A DNA stretch of 8,438 bases from an uncultured Actinomyces sp. (GCA_916719935.1 CAKAPY010000049.1:1-8438); one strand, 5' to 3'. Shown: positions 1 to 7,107, counted from the stretch's first letter. Program-made: numbers and translations. Notes: generated by a model not told the origin, from the sequence alone.

Positions 1-1961
1 CTGCGATCCTGTACGTTCCCGGAATTGCGGTTAACGCTCTTTTCCTGCGTAAACGTCTTTATACGGTCGGTTTTGCACCCGTGACGGGAGCAGCGATCTT
101 GGGCTTTGCATCACTTGCGAGCGGACTTACTCCAGGACACTGGAGCCTCAAGTTTGTCCTATGCTGCGACATCGGTGTTTTCATCGTAGTTGCGGGGATC
201 ATGTGGTTGTGTGGTTCGAGGCCAAGACATTGGCTTGAGAACTATAAGAGGCTTTTCTCGGGCTGGGCGGGGTCGCGTGCCATCGGCCTGGTTGGTGCAC
301 TGATTGTTAATGCCGTCATCGCAATCGGAGTTTTCATCCGCTCCGTTCCCTCTCCCCAGGCTTTCTTCTCGACCTACGACACCCCCTTCCATATGTCGGT
401 CATCCGTTGGCTGATCGAAAGCGGAGACGCTTCCTCACTTCATAGCGCAGCTGTTGACGGGACCGTTGGCTCCCACTTCTATCCCGCTCTGTGGCACGGC
501 TGGGTATCTATGGTGATTCCCGGCTTGGGAACCCCCATGACGGTTGCGATTAACGCCTCGTGCTTGGTGGTTTTGCTGACCATTTGGCCGCTTTCCTCTG
601 CCGTTCTGACGGACGTGCTTTTTGGGAAGAAGGTGCGCCTATCGCCAGTTTTTGCCGTTCTGGTTTCTTCGCTTTTTGCGGCATATCCCTGGGGATTGCT
701 TGCCTTCGGAGTCTTGTACTCAAACTTCTTCTCCTACGCGCTCGCGCCTGCTTACCTTGCGGCATTTGTTCTTTTGCTTCGAGGTGTTCTTGTCAAGCAA
801 TTCAAGGGTGCTGAGCTCTGCGGTCTGATTCTGATTGCTATTGGTGGTTTTGCAGCCATTGCCTTGGCTCAGCCCAACTCGGTCTTCACCCTTGCGGTTA
901 TTCTCTTCCCCTACGTGGTTGCTCTTGCTTTCAACCAGGTGCGTCGTTCGAGTGGGAGCACTATTAAGGCAGCCTTGGTCGCAATTGTGCTGGTCGCTCT
1001 GGCAGCTTGTCTGTGGTATGCGCTGTATAGGGCTCCGTTCATGCAACGCACCGTTACGTGGCGTTGGGATTCCTTCCAAAGTCCAAAACGCGCGATTGCG
1101 GCGGTCCTTCTTCTGTCGACGAATGCAGCATCGGTGCGTTTGGCTGCACAGTGGCTCCTTGCGATTGGCGTTGCCATCGGTGGTCTTCTTGCCGTCATCA
1201 AATACCGTCGGGCCTGGCTTGTCATTTCCTACGCATTCATCGCCGCGCTCTATGTTTTGTGTGCGGGCTTTGAAGGTAAATTCCGAAACATCGCGACGGG
1301 TTTCTGGTATCACGACTCATATCGCCCTGCCGGTGCGATGTCAATCCTTGCGGTTCCGTTGATGGCGCTTGCTCTTGCGTGGCTGATCGAAAGTCTTGTG
1401 AAGACATCACATCCCAAGGGCGTCGCTCTTCGCTTCATCTCCTCTGCGCTCGTCTATGCTCTGATCGCTGCAGTCACGCTGACTGGGGGAAACATGAAGT
1501 GGCGCATTGATACGATGAAAGACAGTGCCCAGGACCGTCAGGATCACTACACCTATTCTGATGAGATTGCCTTCATGGACGAGGCGCGCCAGATCACCGG
1601 AACTCAAGGGAAGGTTGCTAATGACCCCTTCGATGGATCGATGTTTGGATACGCAACCAGCGGATTGCCGGTTGTCTTCACATCGATGCCTGGTAACTGG
1701 ATTGGTCAGATGAAGCCGGATGCTCATGTCATCATCGATGACTTCTACAAGGTTTCCGAAGACCCGCAAGAAATTTGCCCGGTGATCCAACGGGAGAATA
1801 TTCGCTATGCGATTGTTCTTGAGCGTCATCGACAGATCTTCGATGAGCACTCGCCTTGGGCTGGCATTCGAAACATTACTCCAGAAACACCCGGTTTCGA
1901 GCGTGTTCTGGAACGCGGACCATACAGCCTTTACAAGATCACTGCCTGCGGCCTTGGCTAA
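1..1961 (+). CDS. DUF6541-like polytopic membrane protein, 5' end outside the window
   Basis: Integral membrane protein, probably acting in cell-surface glycan assembly; its biochemical activity is unknown. The reading frame is open from position 3 without a stop, and the residues before the GTG at 81 (YVPGIAVNALFLRKR) fit the proline-glycine and arginine segment near the N-terminus of DUF6541 proteins. The gene is therefore cut by the window edge and GTG 81 is not its start. About 652 residues are visible. Many hydrophobic helices cover roughly the first 500 residues, with extracytoplasmic-looking loops such as STYDTPFHMSVIRWL. A soluble C-terminal part of about 150 residues follows, carrying NDPFDGSMFGYATSGLPVVF, which resembles the conserved C-terminal segment of this family. 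It lies 92 bp upstream of the GlfT2-like gene on the same strand, and DUF6541 genes are often found among polysaccharide glycosyltransferase genes. The family assignment is from recognition of pattern and not from a search. A GT-C-like glycosyltransferase is a possible alternative. Confidence 0.75.
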   Translation, partial: AILYVPGIAVNALFLRKRLYTVGFAPVTGAAILGFASLASGLTPGHWSLKFVLCCDIGVFIVVAGIMWLCGSRPRHWLENYKRLFSGWAGSRAIGLVGALIVNAVIAIGVFIRSVPSPQAFFSTYDTPFHMSVIRWLIESGDASSLHSAAVDGTVGSHFYPALWHGWVSMVIPGLGTPMTVAINASCLVVLLTIWPLSSAVLTDVLFGKKVRLSPVFAVLVSSLFAAYPWGLLAFGVLYSNFFSYALAPAYLAAFVLLLRGVLVKQFKGAELCGLILIAIGGFAAIALAQPNSVFTLAVILFPYVVALAFNQVRRSSGSTIKAALVAIVLVALAACLWYALYRAPFMQRTVTWRWDSFQSPKRAIAAVLLLSTNAASVRLAAQWLLAIGVAIGGLLAVIKYRRAWLVISYAFIAALYVLCAGFEGKFRNIATGFWYHDSYRPAGAMSILAVPLMALALAWLIESLVKTSHPKGVALRFISSALVYALIAAVTLTGGNMKWRIDTMKDSAQDRQDHYTYSDEIAFMDEARQITGTQGKVANDPFDGSMFGYATSGLPVVFTSMPGNWIGQMKPDAHVIIDDFYKVSEDPQEICPVIQRENIRYAIVLERHRQIFDEHSPWAGIRNITPETPGFERVLERGPYSLYKITACGLG

Positions 1962-2053
1962 GTGTCAACGCCTTTACGGCGCTGCGGCATAGATTTTCTT
2001 CCGTTTTCTCCCATAGACTTGTCATATAAGTGCACACAATGAAGGAGTGTCGC

Positions 2054-4012
2054 GTGAAAGCGAAAACCGAAGCGGTTGCTGAAGGAACTGCAACCGAACA
2101 GCAATGGACTCCCGTCCAACGCGTTGTGTTCCCCGGAGAGAGTGACACTTCGTTATGGCCGCTCTACGTCGACTGGGGCGTTGCTCCATCAAGTGCGGCA
2201 CTAAGCGCTTCTCAGGGAGATCAGAACGTACTTACACTTCGACAATTTGAAATGCCCCGTGGAGTGGATGCAACTCGTACCTCGCTTCTGATCCCGGCAC
2301 GTGAACGTCTCTCACTTGCGACTTACTTCAACGCTTTCCCTGCCTCCTATTGGCAGCGTTGGACAGATGTTCGTAACATCCGTCTGACTCTGAAGCTCTC
2401 AAAGAGGGCGGTTGTTGAGGTCATGCGTTCTTCTGCGCGCGGTACCTTCACCCCTGTTGCGACTCGCGCAGGATCTGGTGAGCTGAGCTTCGATATCCCG
2501 CTGAACCGTTTTGGTGACGGTGGCTGGATCTGGCCCGAAATCACTGCTCTCAAGGAAGACGTTGAGCTCGAATGGGGAACCTGGTCGGTACCTACGCGCG
2601 AAGGTGACCGTCATGCCAATGTGACCGTGGGTATCACTACCTACAACCTTCCCGAAGACTGCTTGACTCAGGCTGAGCGCTTCCAAGCAGAGCCTGAAGT
2701 CCTTGACCACATTGCCGAGATTCTCATTGTCGATCAGGGCAATAAGCACGTGAAGGACTGTGAGCGTTACCCGCGTCTTCAAGAAGAACTGGGAAGCAAG
2801 CTCCGTGTGATCGAGCAGGCGAACCTGGGTGGTTCCGGCGGCTTCTCTCGCGGCATGTACGAGATGCTCAAGAACCCCGATTCGGACTACGTCCTGCTAC
2901 TTGATGATGATGCCGTCATCGAACCTGAAGGCTTGCTTCGCGCACTTGCTTTCGCAGAGCACACTTTGACGCCAACCATTGTCGGTGGCCATATGTTCAA
3001 TGCGAATGAACGCACGATTTTGCACTCGATGGGTGAAACGATCGATGCTCATAAGTTCTGGTGGGGCGCTGTCAACCCTGAACTTGCAACAGTTGACTTG
3101 GCTCAGCGCACGATCCGTAATGATCCTCGCTTGAACCGCCGCATCGATGTTGCCTACAACGGTTGGTGGATGTGCTTGATCCCCAAGCCTGTTGTTGCTG
3201 AGATCGGTCTTTCCCTGCCCTTCTTCATCAAGTGGGACGACTCCGAATACGGTCTGCGCGCTGCAGAACACGGATTCCCGACCGTCTCTCTTCCCGGCGC
3301 TGCCGTGTGGCACGTGCCGTGGACTGAGAAGGACGACGGTCTGGACTGGCAGGCTTACTTCCACCAGCGCAACCGTTGGGTTGCAGCACTGCTGCACTCT
3401 CCATACCCGCGCGGTGCATCCTTCCCGAAGACCTCGCTGGCCTCGGACGTTCGCGCACTGCTCTCTCTGCAGTACTACAGCGCCGATCTGCGCCGCCAGG
3501 GGCTTAAGGACGTTTTGCTTGGCCCAGGCCACCTGCACCCTTCAATGCACACACGAGCTGCAGAGGCGCGCGCAAAGGCAAAGGAATACACTGACGCCCG
3601 CCTGATGACTGAGGCCGCAGACTTCCCAGCAGTACACCGTAAGAAGCCTGCTCCGGTCGGCACCAAGCCTGATTCGCGCGCCCAGTTCATCTCGAAGGCA
3701 ATCGCTGGTATCACCAAGCAGTTCCTGCCTGAAGGTGAGCACCGTGAGGATCGTGTTGAGGATGTTCTTTCCAGCACGGATGCGCGTTGGTGGAGGCTTG
3801 CAAACCTTAACTCTGCTCTGGTGTCGAACGCAGAAGGCTCGGGTGCATGGCGCTACCAGCGTGATGCCAAGCACTACCGTCGTGCCTTGGCTGAGAGCAT
3901 TGCACTCCACGCGGAGCTCATTCGTCGTTGGGCCTCGCTCAGCCGTGAGTATCGGGAAGCTCTTCCCGAATTGGTTTCTGTCCAAGCTTGGGAAAAGACT
4001 TTCGGTCTGTGA
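2054..4012 (+). CDS. GlfT2-like galactofuranosyltransferase (GT2 family)
   Basis: Likely transfers galactofuranose from UDP-Galf to a growing surface glycan on the cytoplasmic face of the membrane. I place the start at GTG 2054 because AAGGAG (2042-2047) lies 6 nt upstream; an in-frame ATG at 2030 lacks such a site. This gives 652 residues, close to mycobacterial GlfT2 (about 640). An N-terminal beta-rich region (about 20-190) precedes the GT-A core, which begins at VTVGITTYNLPEDC. The core contains NLGGSGGFSRGMYE (from N257), the metal-binding triple aspartate D284-D286 in LLLDDDAVIEPE, NGWWMCLIPK, the WDDSEYGLRA motif with D395/D396 and E398 (catalytic base region in GlfT2) and H420 in AVWHVPW. 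A helical C-terminal domain follows. All key residues are present, so the enzyme looks functional. In species without arabinogalactan the product would be another galactofuranose polymer; this is inference. No glf mutase is visible in the window. Confidence 0.88.
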   Translation: MKAKTEAVAEGTATEQQWTPVQRVVFPGESDTSLWPLYVDWGVAPSSAALSASQGDQNVLTLRQFEMPRGVDATRTSLLIPARERLSLATYFNAFPASYWQRWTDVRNIRLTLKLSKRAVVEVMRSSARGTFTPVATRAGSGELSFDIPLNRFGDGGWIWPEITALKEDVELEWGTWSVPTREGDRHANVTVGITTYNLPEDCLTQAERFQAEPEVLDHIAEILIVDQGNKHVKDCERYPRLQEELGSKLRVIEQANLGGSGGFSRGMYEMLKNPDSDYVLLLDDDAVIEPEGLLRALAFAEHTLTPTIVGGHMFNANERTILHSMGETIDAHKFWWGAVNPELATVDLAQRTIRNDPRLNRRIDVAYNGWWMCLIPKPVVAEIGLSLPFFIKWDDSEYGLRAAEHGFPTVSLPGAAVWHVPWTEKDDGLDWQAYFHQRNRWVAALLHSPYPRGASFPKTSLASDVRALLSLQYYSADLRRQGLKDVLLGPGHLHPSMHTRAAEARAKAKEYTDARLMTEAADFPAVHRKKPAPVGTKPDSRAQFISKAIAGITKQFLPEGEHREDRVEDVLSSTDARWWRLANLNSALVSNAEGSGAWRYQRDAKHYRRALAESIALHAELIRRWASLSREYREALPELVSVQAWEKTFGL

Positions 4013-4063
4013 AATATAGGGAAGGTGCGAGCGGCTCAAACTGCTCACACCTTCCCTATATTT
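4012..4063 (+). terminator. Hairpin terminator after the GlfT2-like gene
   Basis: A perfect 16-bp inverted repeat (4012-4027 with 4048-4063) starts on the last base of the GlfT2 stop codon. It is extended inward by four more pairs (4029-4032 with 4043-4046) after one mismatch, leaving a 10-nt loop. The arms begin AAATATAGGG and end CCCTATATTT. There is no long T tract beyond the stem apart from the TATTT in the arm, so termination strength is inferred from the stem. The AT-rich outer stem could let it act in both directions. It separates the GlfT2 transcript from the acyltransferase gene. Confidence 0.75.
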
Positions 4064-4112
4064 ACGCGAGCATAAGTTCTTGATCTGTCGGTCATAGGTG
4101 GGAAGAACAAAA

Positions 4113-5249
4113 ATGAGTGCTGCACAAACGGGGAAGCCAGTGACGAAACGTCATTGGGAACTCGAACTTCTACGTATATTCTCGATGTTCCTCATTGTTG
4201 CGACGCACTATTTTGCTTCCGATGATTCTCCCTCTCGGATAGATCCAGCACTCGCCCAGTCATGGAAATCAGCACTCCACGCGGTCACGATCATGCCGGG
4301 ACAAGTAGGTGTGACGATTTTCGTTCTCATCTCAGCCTACTTTTTATCGCGTAGCACACGTAGCCCGTTTACACGAGTAGCAAAAATCTGGATTCAGACC
4401 TTCATTTATTCATGTGGATTATGGGGTGCGTACTTTGTTTTGTCGCACTTTGTAGGATCCAGCCAATATTTTGTCAATCCTCGTTCTATTCTGATGTCCG
4501 TTTTCCCTGTGACATTCGGTGCCTACTGGTTCATCAGTGCATACGTCGTGATGGTTATTGTTGCGCCCTATATCAATATTCTTCTTGACGCGACCTCGCC
4601 TCGCCAGCACGGGGCACTACTGTGCCTATCGCTTTGGATCACCTTTATCTGGCATATTTTGAATCCCGCGAACACATGGGCTTTCACTGATGTGTCCTAT
4701 CTGTGCACTCTCTATCTCATCGGGGCTTTGATTCGTCGACACGAAGATCGCCTGCCTCGTGTGCGTTGGTATTTCGCGACGGTGATGATGCTGCTCTGTG
4801 CGCTCATTTGCATGGTTGGTACGCATACAATTGCTGGTTCTTCTTTCCTCAGGGAACAGCTGTACTATCCAGGAAATCTCTTAACAGCCGGTACGGGGGC
4901 GTCTCCGATCCTTTCCGTGATTTGTGGCGTACTTATTTTCATCATGACGCTTCAGTACATTTCAGGCCGTACGCATACTTCGACACATGAGAGAGTCTCT
5001 TCCCTTGTCCTGGCGCTTTCTCCGGCAACTTTTGGCGTCTATCTTCTTCACGAGAATTTTATTTTTAAGCCCCACCTGTGGGGATTTGTTTTCTCGGTTC
5101 CCAGCCCTAGCGGTGTATGGCGACTTGCATATGCCTCTGTAAGTATCGTGCTTATTTATCTGGTGCTTTTGGCTGTATGTTTTGTCATTTTCCGGCTCGT
5201 TGTCCAGCCTTGCGAAAAGGCTTTCCTGAAAGTGCTTTCCCGGCCCTAA
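4113..5249 (+). CDS. Acyltransferase 3 family membrane protein (probable glycan O-acyltransferase)
   Basis: Predicted polytopic membrane enzyme that transfers an acyl group, typically acetyl, to a sugar of a surface polysaccharide. I prefer ATG 4113, with the purine-rich GGGAAG at 4100-4105 seven bases upstream; GTG 4098 in the same frame overlaps that site. The 378-residue product begins with the family signature ELELLRIFSMFLIVATHYF, in which H32 is the conserved histidine of acyltransferase-3 proteins (PF01757). About ten hydrophobic helices follow, with the usual short loops and a basic RRHEDRLPR loop after helix six or so. It has the length expected for the membrane domain alone, with no SGNH extension. 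It sits between the GlfT2 hairpin and the first 63-bp repeat. AT-rich codons such as ATA and TTA are used more freely than in the neighbouring GlfT2 gene, which suggests it is a variable, laterally exchanged modification gene. The acceptor and acyl group cannot be read from the sequence. Confidence 0.85.
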   Translation: MSAAQTGKPVTKRHWELELLRIFSMFLIVATHYFASDDSPSRIDPALAQSWKSALHAVTIMPGQVGVTIFVLISAYFLSRSTRSPFTRVAKIWIQTFIYSCGLWGAYFVLSHFVGSSQYFVNPRSILMSVFPVTFGAYWFISAYVVMVIVAPYINILLDATSPRQHGALLCLSLWITFIWHILNPANTWAFTDVSYLCTLYLIGALIRRHEDRLPRVRWYFATVMMLLCALICMVGTHTIAGSSFLREQLYYPGNLLTAGTGASPILSVICGVLIFIMTLQYISGRTHTSTHERVSSLVLALSPATFGVYLLHENFIFKPHLWGFVFSVPSPSGVWRLAYASVSIVLIYLVLLAVCFVIFRLVVQPCEKAFLKVLSRP

Positions 5250-5356
5250 TCTATGGGGTTGCCGGCGGCTTCTTCCTTGACGACTACCTGAGTACAAGCA
5301 TCCGAACAATCCCGAGGGCGTCAAATTAGGCAACTGTCTCCTCCAAACACTGTAAG

Positions 5357-5419
5357 AAAACAGACTTGCCGGGGGCGCTGTCTCGCTAAATTGCAGTGAT
5401 CTTCGCTAGGCTATACGCA
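5357..5419 (+). repeat. 63-bp direct repeat, left copy (orphan copy of the GT2 leader)
   Basis: Matches 7168-7230 at 62 of 63 positions (C at 5376 versus T at 7187) in the same orientation. The match stops abruptly on the right: the right copy runs on into the GT2 gene leader, while this copy runs into a GlfT2-gene remnant. Upstream, the flanks share only GCAACT at a similar distance (5330-5335 and 7142-7147), which may be chance. It contains two TCGCTA hexamers spaced 20 bp apart (5383 and 5403), a TTGCAG and a TAGGCTATAC segment that may be promoter elements. In this position it no longer precedes an intact gene. Its length is unlike a transposon target duplication, and no terminal inverted repeats are seen. 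Confidence 0.95.
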
Positions 5420-5420
5420 A

Positions 5421-5465
5421 TTGGTTTCTGTCCAATCTTGGGAGAAGACCTTCGCTATCGCGTGA
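5421..5465 (+). pseudogene. 3'-end remnant of a second GlfT2-like gene
   Basis: Positions 5419-5454 match 3969-4004, the end of the intact GlfT2-like gene, at 33 of 36 bases. In frame the remnant reads LVSVQSWEKTFAIA and then a TGA stop at 5463-5465; the intact gene ends LVSVQAWEKTFGL. Two of the three differences are synonymous (GAA/GAG, ACT/ACC) and one changes Ala to Ser, with different last residues. This pattern indicates a once-functional allele and not a simple recent duplication of the neighbour. Only 14 codons survive and they abut the left 63-bp repeat directly. A hairpin follows the stop, as it does after the intact gene. Confidence 0.85.
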
Positions 5466-5477
5466 TCTAGAATCGCG

Positions 5478-5527
5478 TTAAACGAACTGTTGGGGAAGCT
5501 GGAGAGAATCCCCAACAGTTCGTTTAA
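5478..5527. terminator. Strong hairpin, probably a bidirectional terminator
   Basis: A perfect 19-bp inverted repeat (5478-5496 with 5509-5527) surrounds a 12-nt loop. The arms begin TTAAACGAACTG and end CAGTTCGTTTAA. It lies 12 bp after the stop of the GlfT2 remnant on the + strand and 6 bp beyond the holin stop on the - strand, so it fits a shared terminator between converging genes. There is no long T run after the stem in either direction, only the TTTAA within each arm. Confidence 0.8.
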
Positions 5528-5533
5528 TGTGGA

Positions 5534-5905
5534 TTAGCTTTGATGAGAAGATAACAATGAACGAAGCGTTTCGAGCCATCGGTCGGGTAGAGCGACTTTC
5601 AGGCTCTGACAGTTTTCGAGGATACTAATTGCCTCATTGGTGCAGTAGAACAGAACCACGCTGGTAAACAGTAAGCCACTGTTTCCAGCGATCAACCAAT
5701 CAATCAGTTTCATGAGCGCGATGATGAGGCAGATGGTGATCTTTTTGAAGATGCCAATACGGCCGCTTTTTGAGCTCAAGGAATGTTGGCTCCAGGCCGC
5801 CATAGTTCCAGTAATGTAGTCAGTGACCATAAGTGCGATAAATACAATCGTGAGGCTTGTCCCTTGATCGACTGTGAATTCAAGGGCTTCAACCAGCTTG
5901 TTCAT
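5534..5905 (-). CDS. Phage lysis / toxin-secretion holin (TcdE-like, Phage_holin_4_1 family)
   Basis: Small membrane protein expected to form lesions in the cytoplasmic membrane and let a hydrolase or another cargo out. It has 123 residues with three hydrophobic segments (about 17-37, 55-72 and 78-93). Family features are the ALMVTDYITGTMAAW segment with D29 and G33, the loop SSKSGRIGIFKK between helices one and two, and the C-terminal signature FYCTNEAISILENC followed by VALPDRW. These fit PF05105 (TIGR01593), which includes TcdE and UtxA of clostridia as well as phage holins. The start ATG at 5905 has AAGGTGA seven nt upstream and overlaps the end of the regulator gene by 17 bp, so the two are probably translated together. 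A terminator hairpin follows directly. The sequence is intact. Whether it serves lysis or release of a specific product is not visible. Confidence 0.85.
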   Translation of the reverse strand: MNKLVEALEFTVDQGTSLTIVFIALMVTDYITGTMAAWSQHSLSSKSGRIGIFKKITICLIIALMKLIDWLIAGNSGLLFTSVVLFYCTNEAISILENCQSLKVALPDRWLETLRSLLSSHQS

Positions 5906-6320
5906 GGTAATTCACCTTGAGATAGGAAAGAAAACGCTGACAGGCTTGTTCTCTGTAGCGGTAAGCACTGCTTCTCTCAACACAGAGATAGTCACAGACG
6001 TCTTCCATTGCAGCGCTACGTGATTCGTGTTGTTTCACGTAGAGAATAGTGAGAACTGCACGGTCTGAGGGGCTTAGGCTCTGCCAGGCAGGTGTTACCC
6101 ATTCGTTGTAAAAGCTTGCAATTTTTAGTTGGTGTCTTCTGGTATTGAGAATTTCGGCATTGTTGATGTGGCTGAGAAAAGAATGGATCTCGTCAAGATC
6201 GCACGTTGGTGCGGCAAGTACCTTTCTCGCGAATTCGTATTGCTCGAGAACATCTTTGATTGTCGCTTCCATAGCGGCAATGTGCTCCTTTGGGTGATGG
6301 GATATTACCGAGGAAATCAT
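5889..6320 (-). CDS. ArpU/RinA-like phage late transcriptional regulator
   Basis: Probable DNA-binding regulator of the lysis genes. The longest frame gives 143 residues. The C-terminal third, LSPSDRAVLTILYVKQHE followed by MEDVCDYLCVERSSAYRYREQA, reads like a sigma-70 region-4-type helix-turn-helix (about residues 83-133) as found in ArpU/RinA-type late regulators of Gram-positive phages. The N-terminal half is helical and unassigned. The start is uncertain. ATG 6320 lies only 10 nt beyond a hairpin and has no ribosome-binding site, while ATG 6272 (residue 17) has AAAGGAG upstream but 12 nt away. The coding end overlaps the holin start by 17 bp. It is encoded downstream of the hydrolase in the same direction, separated by hairpins. 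Family assignment rests on pattern recognition; a generic sigma-factor-like protein is the main alternative. Confidence 0.65.
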   Translation of the reverse strand: MISSVISHHPKEHIAAMEATIKDVLEQYEFARKVLAAPTCDLDEIHSFLSHINNAEILNTRRHQLKIASFYNEWVTPAWQSLSPSDRAVLTILYVKQHESRSAAMEDVCDYLCVERSSAYRYREQACQRFLSYLKVNYHEQAG

Positions 6321-6330
6321 CTAAGAGAGA

Positions 6331-6376
6331 CAGCTTGTGGCATTCGCATTCTGGGAAAATGGAATGCCACAAGCTG
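6331..6376 (-). terminator. Hairpin between hydrolase and regulator genes
   Basis: A perfect 15-bp inverted repeat (6331-6345 with 6362-6376; arms begin CAGCTTGTGGC and end GCCACAAGCTG) with a 16-nt loop, in which CATT (6347-6350) and AATG (6358-6361) can add four pairs. It lies in the 76-bp gap between the hydrolase stop and the longest regulator frame. It may terminate or attenuate the hydrolase transcript. No clear T tract follows, only TCTCTCTT on the - strand. Confidence 0.65.
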
Positions 6377-6378
6377 AA

Positions 6379-6395
6379 GCCTGAGTGTTTCAGGC
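6379..6395 (-). terminator. Small hairpin directly after the hydrolase stop
   Basis: GCCTGA (6379-6384) pairs with TCAGGC (6390-6395) around a 5-nt loop, one base beyond the hydrolase stop codon. It stands in tandem with the larger hairpin at 6331-6376. It is short and without a T run, so it may be part of a two-stem terminator or a 3'-end stabiliser. Confidence 0.4.
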
Positions 6396-6396
6396 G

Positions 6397-7032
6397 TTAC
6401 TTCTTACTGAGAAGTTCTTCAATTCGATCCAAGCGTTCGTAAATACGCTCGAAATTCGTTCGATTCCAAGCTGCTTCATTGCTCAAATCAGTGTGAATAC
6501 CGGTGTCCTGTCCAGAGCGGTCGCGGACCAAGATTCCGCCTCCGCACATAATGGCCCTCACTTCATCTGCAGTCATGTTGTCAAATCCTTCCAAATAGTC
6601 GATGTAACGCAGATAACATTTCCACGGTCGGTTGTAGTAGGTAGTGACATGGGTTTCATGTCCAGTCTGATCACCGGGGGTACCTCCAGTGATTCCTCCG
6701 AATTCGTTGAGTGAAGCCTCGGCGAGTTTTCCGCCGCCAAGGTAGACAGCGACATGAAGTCCGTCATTGAGCAAGAGATCACCTGCTTCTGGATGACCAT
6801 TTACAGGCATTCGTCGCCAGCCTCGGGGAACTAACTGGTCACTGAGATCTGCTGTGCTCTTTGCACTCCCGGTGTCGAAACCAGCTTCTTGTAAGCAATG
6901 GATGACCAATGCCGAACAGTCAGTTTCTCCGCCGGGGTAGATATTCCACCGTTGCGGACCCTGACTGTATCCAAGACTCACTTCTTCACACCAGTAGCGC
7001 ATTCGTTCAATCAACTTTGAAATTGAAGGCAT
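6397..7032 (-). CDS. Phage-type peptidoglycan hydrolase (Amidase_5 / NlpC-P60-like endolysin)
   Basis: Cysteine peptidase/amidase-type enzyme expected to cleave peptide bonds of peptidoglycan after holin-mediated release. The start ATG at 7032 is well supported by GAAAGGAGG five nt upstream. The 211-residue product has no signal peptide, as is usual for holin-dependent endolysins. The catalytic domain (about 1-150) shows the nucleophile C39 in ETDCSALVIHCLQEAGF, the histidine H93 in DGLHVAVYLGGGKLAEAS, and the segment GTPGDQTGHETHV followed by YYNRPWKCYLRYIDY, typical of Amidase_5/NlpC-P60-like endolysins of Gram-positive phages. The tail (about 151-211) has TADEVRAIM and ends in a charged helix, RTNFERIYERLDRIEELLSKK, which may be a coiled coil. 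No known wall-binding repeat such as LysM or SH3 is recognisable. It is first in the cassette, before the regulator and holin. Confidence 0.85.
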   Translation of the reverse strand: MPSISKLIERMRYWCEEVSLGYSQGPQRWNIYPGGETDCSALVIHCLQEAGFDTGSAKSTADLSDQLVPRGWRRMPVNGHPEAGDLLLNDGLHVAVYLGGGKLAEASLNEFGGITGGTPGDQTGHETHVTTYYNRPWKCYLRYIDYLEGFDNMTADEVRAIMCGGGILVRDRSGQDTGIHTDLSNEAAWNRTNFERIYERLDRIEELLSKK

Positions 7033-7107
7033 GTATTCCTCCTTTCAGATGTATCGGGTTTTTCTTTATCGGCCGACATCAGAAAGATTAGGAAAGAGAG
7101 AACCAAG

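Noticed and set aside
81..83. GTG as the start of the first gene
   Set aside because: The frame stays open to position 3 and the upstream residues fit the family N-terminal region, so the gene starts outside the window.
720..1313. Long reverse-strand open frame opposite the DUF6541-like gene
   Set aside because: It is a shadow of a convincing membrane-protein frame, has no recognisable motif and no ribosome-binding site that I can see.
2897..3538. Reverse-strand open frame of 213 codons opposite the GlfT2-like gene
   Set aside because: It lies wholly across the conserved catalytic region of GlfT2 and its translation resembles no family.
5277..5324. TTGACG...CGTCAA inverted repeat downstream of the acyltransferase
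   Set aside because: Only 6 bp with a loop of 36 nt and no T tract; likely chance.
6129..6377. Forward-strand 82-codon frame across the regulator start
   Set aside because: It is antisense to the regulator and hairpin, with no motif; the reverse-strand genes explain the region.
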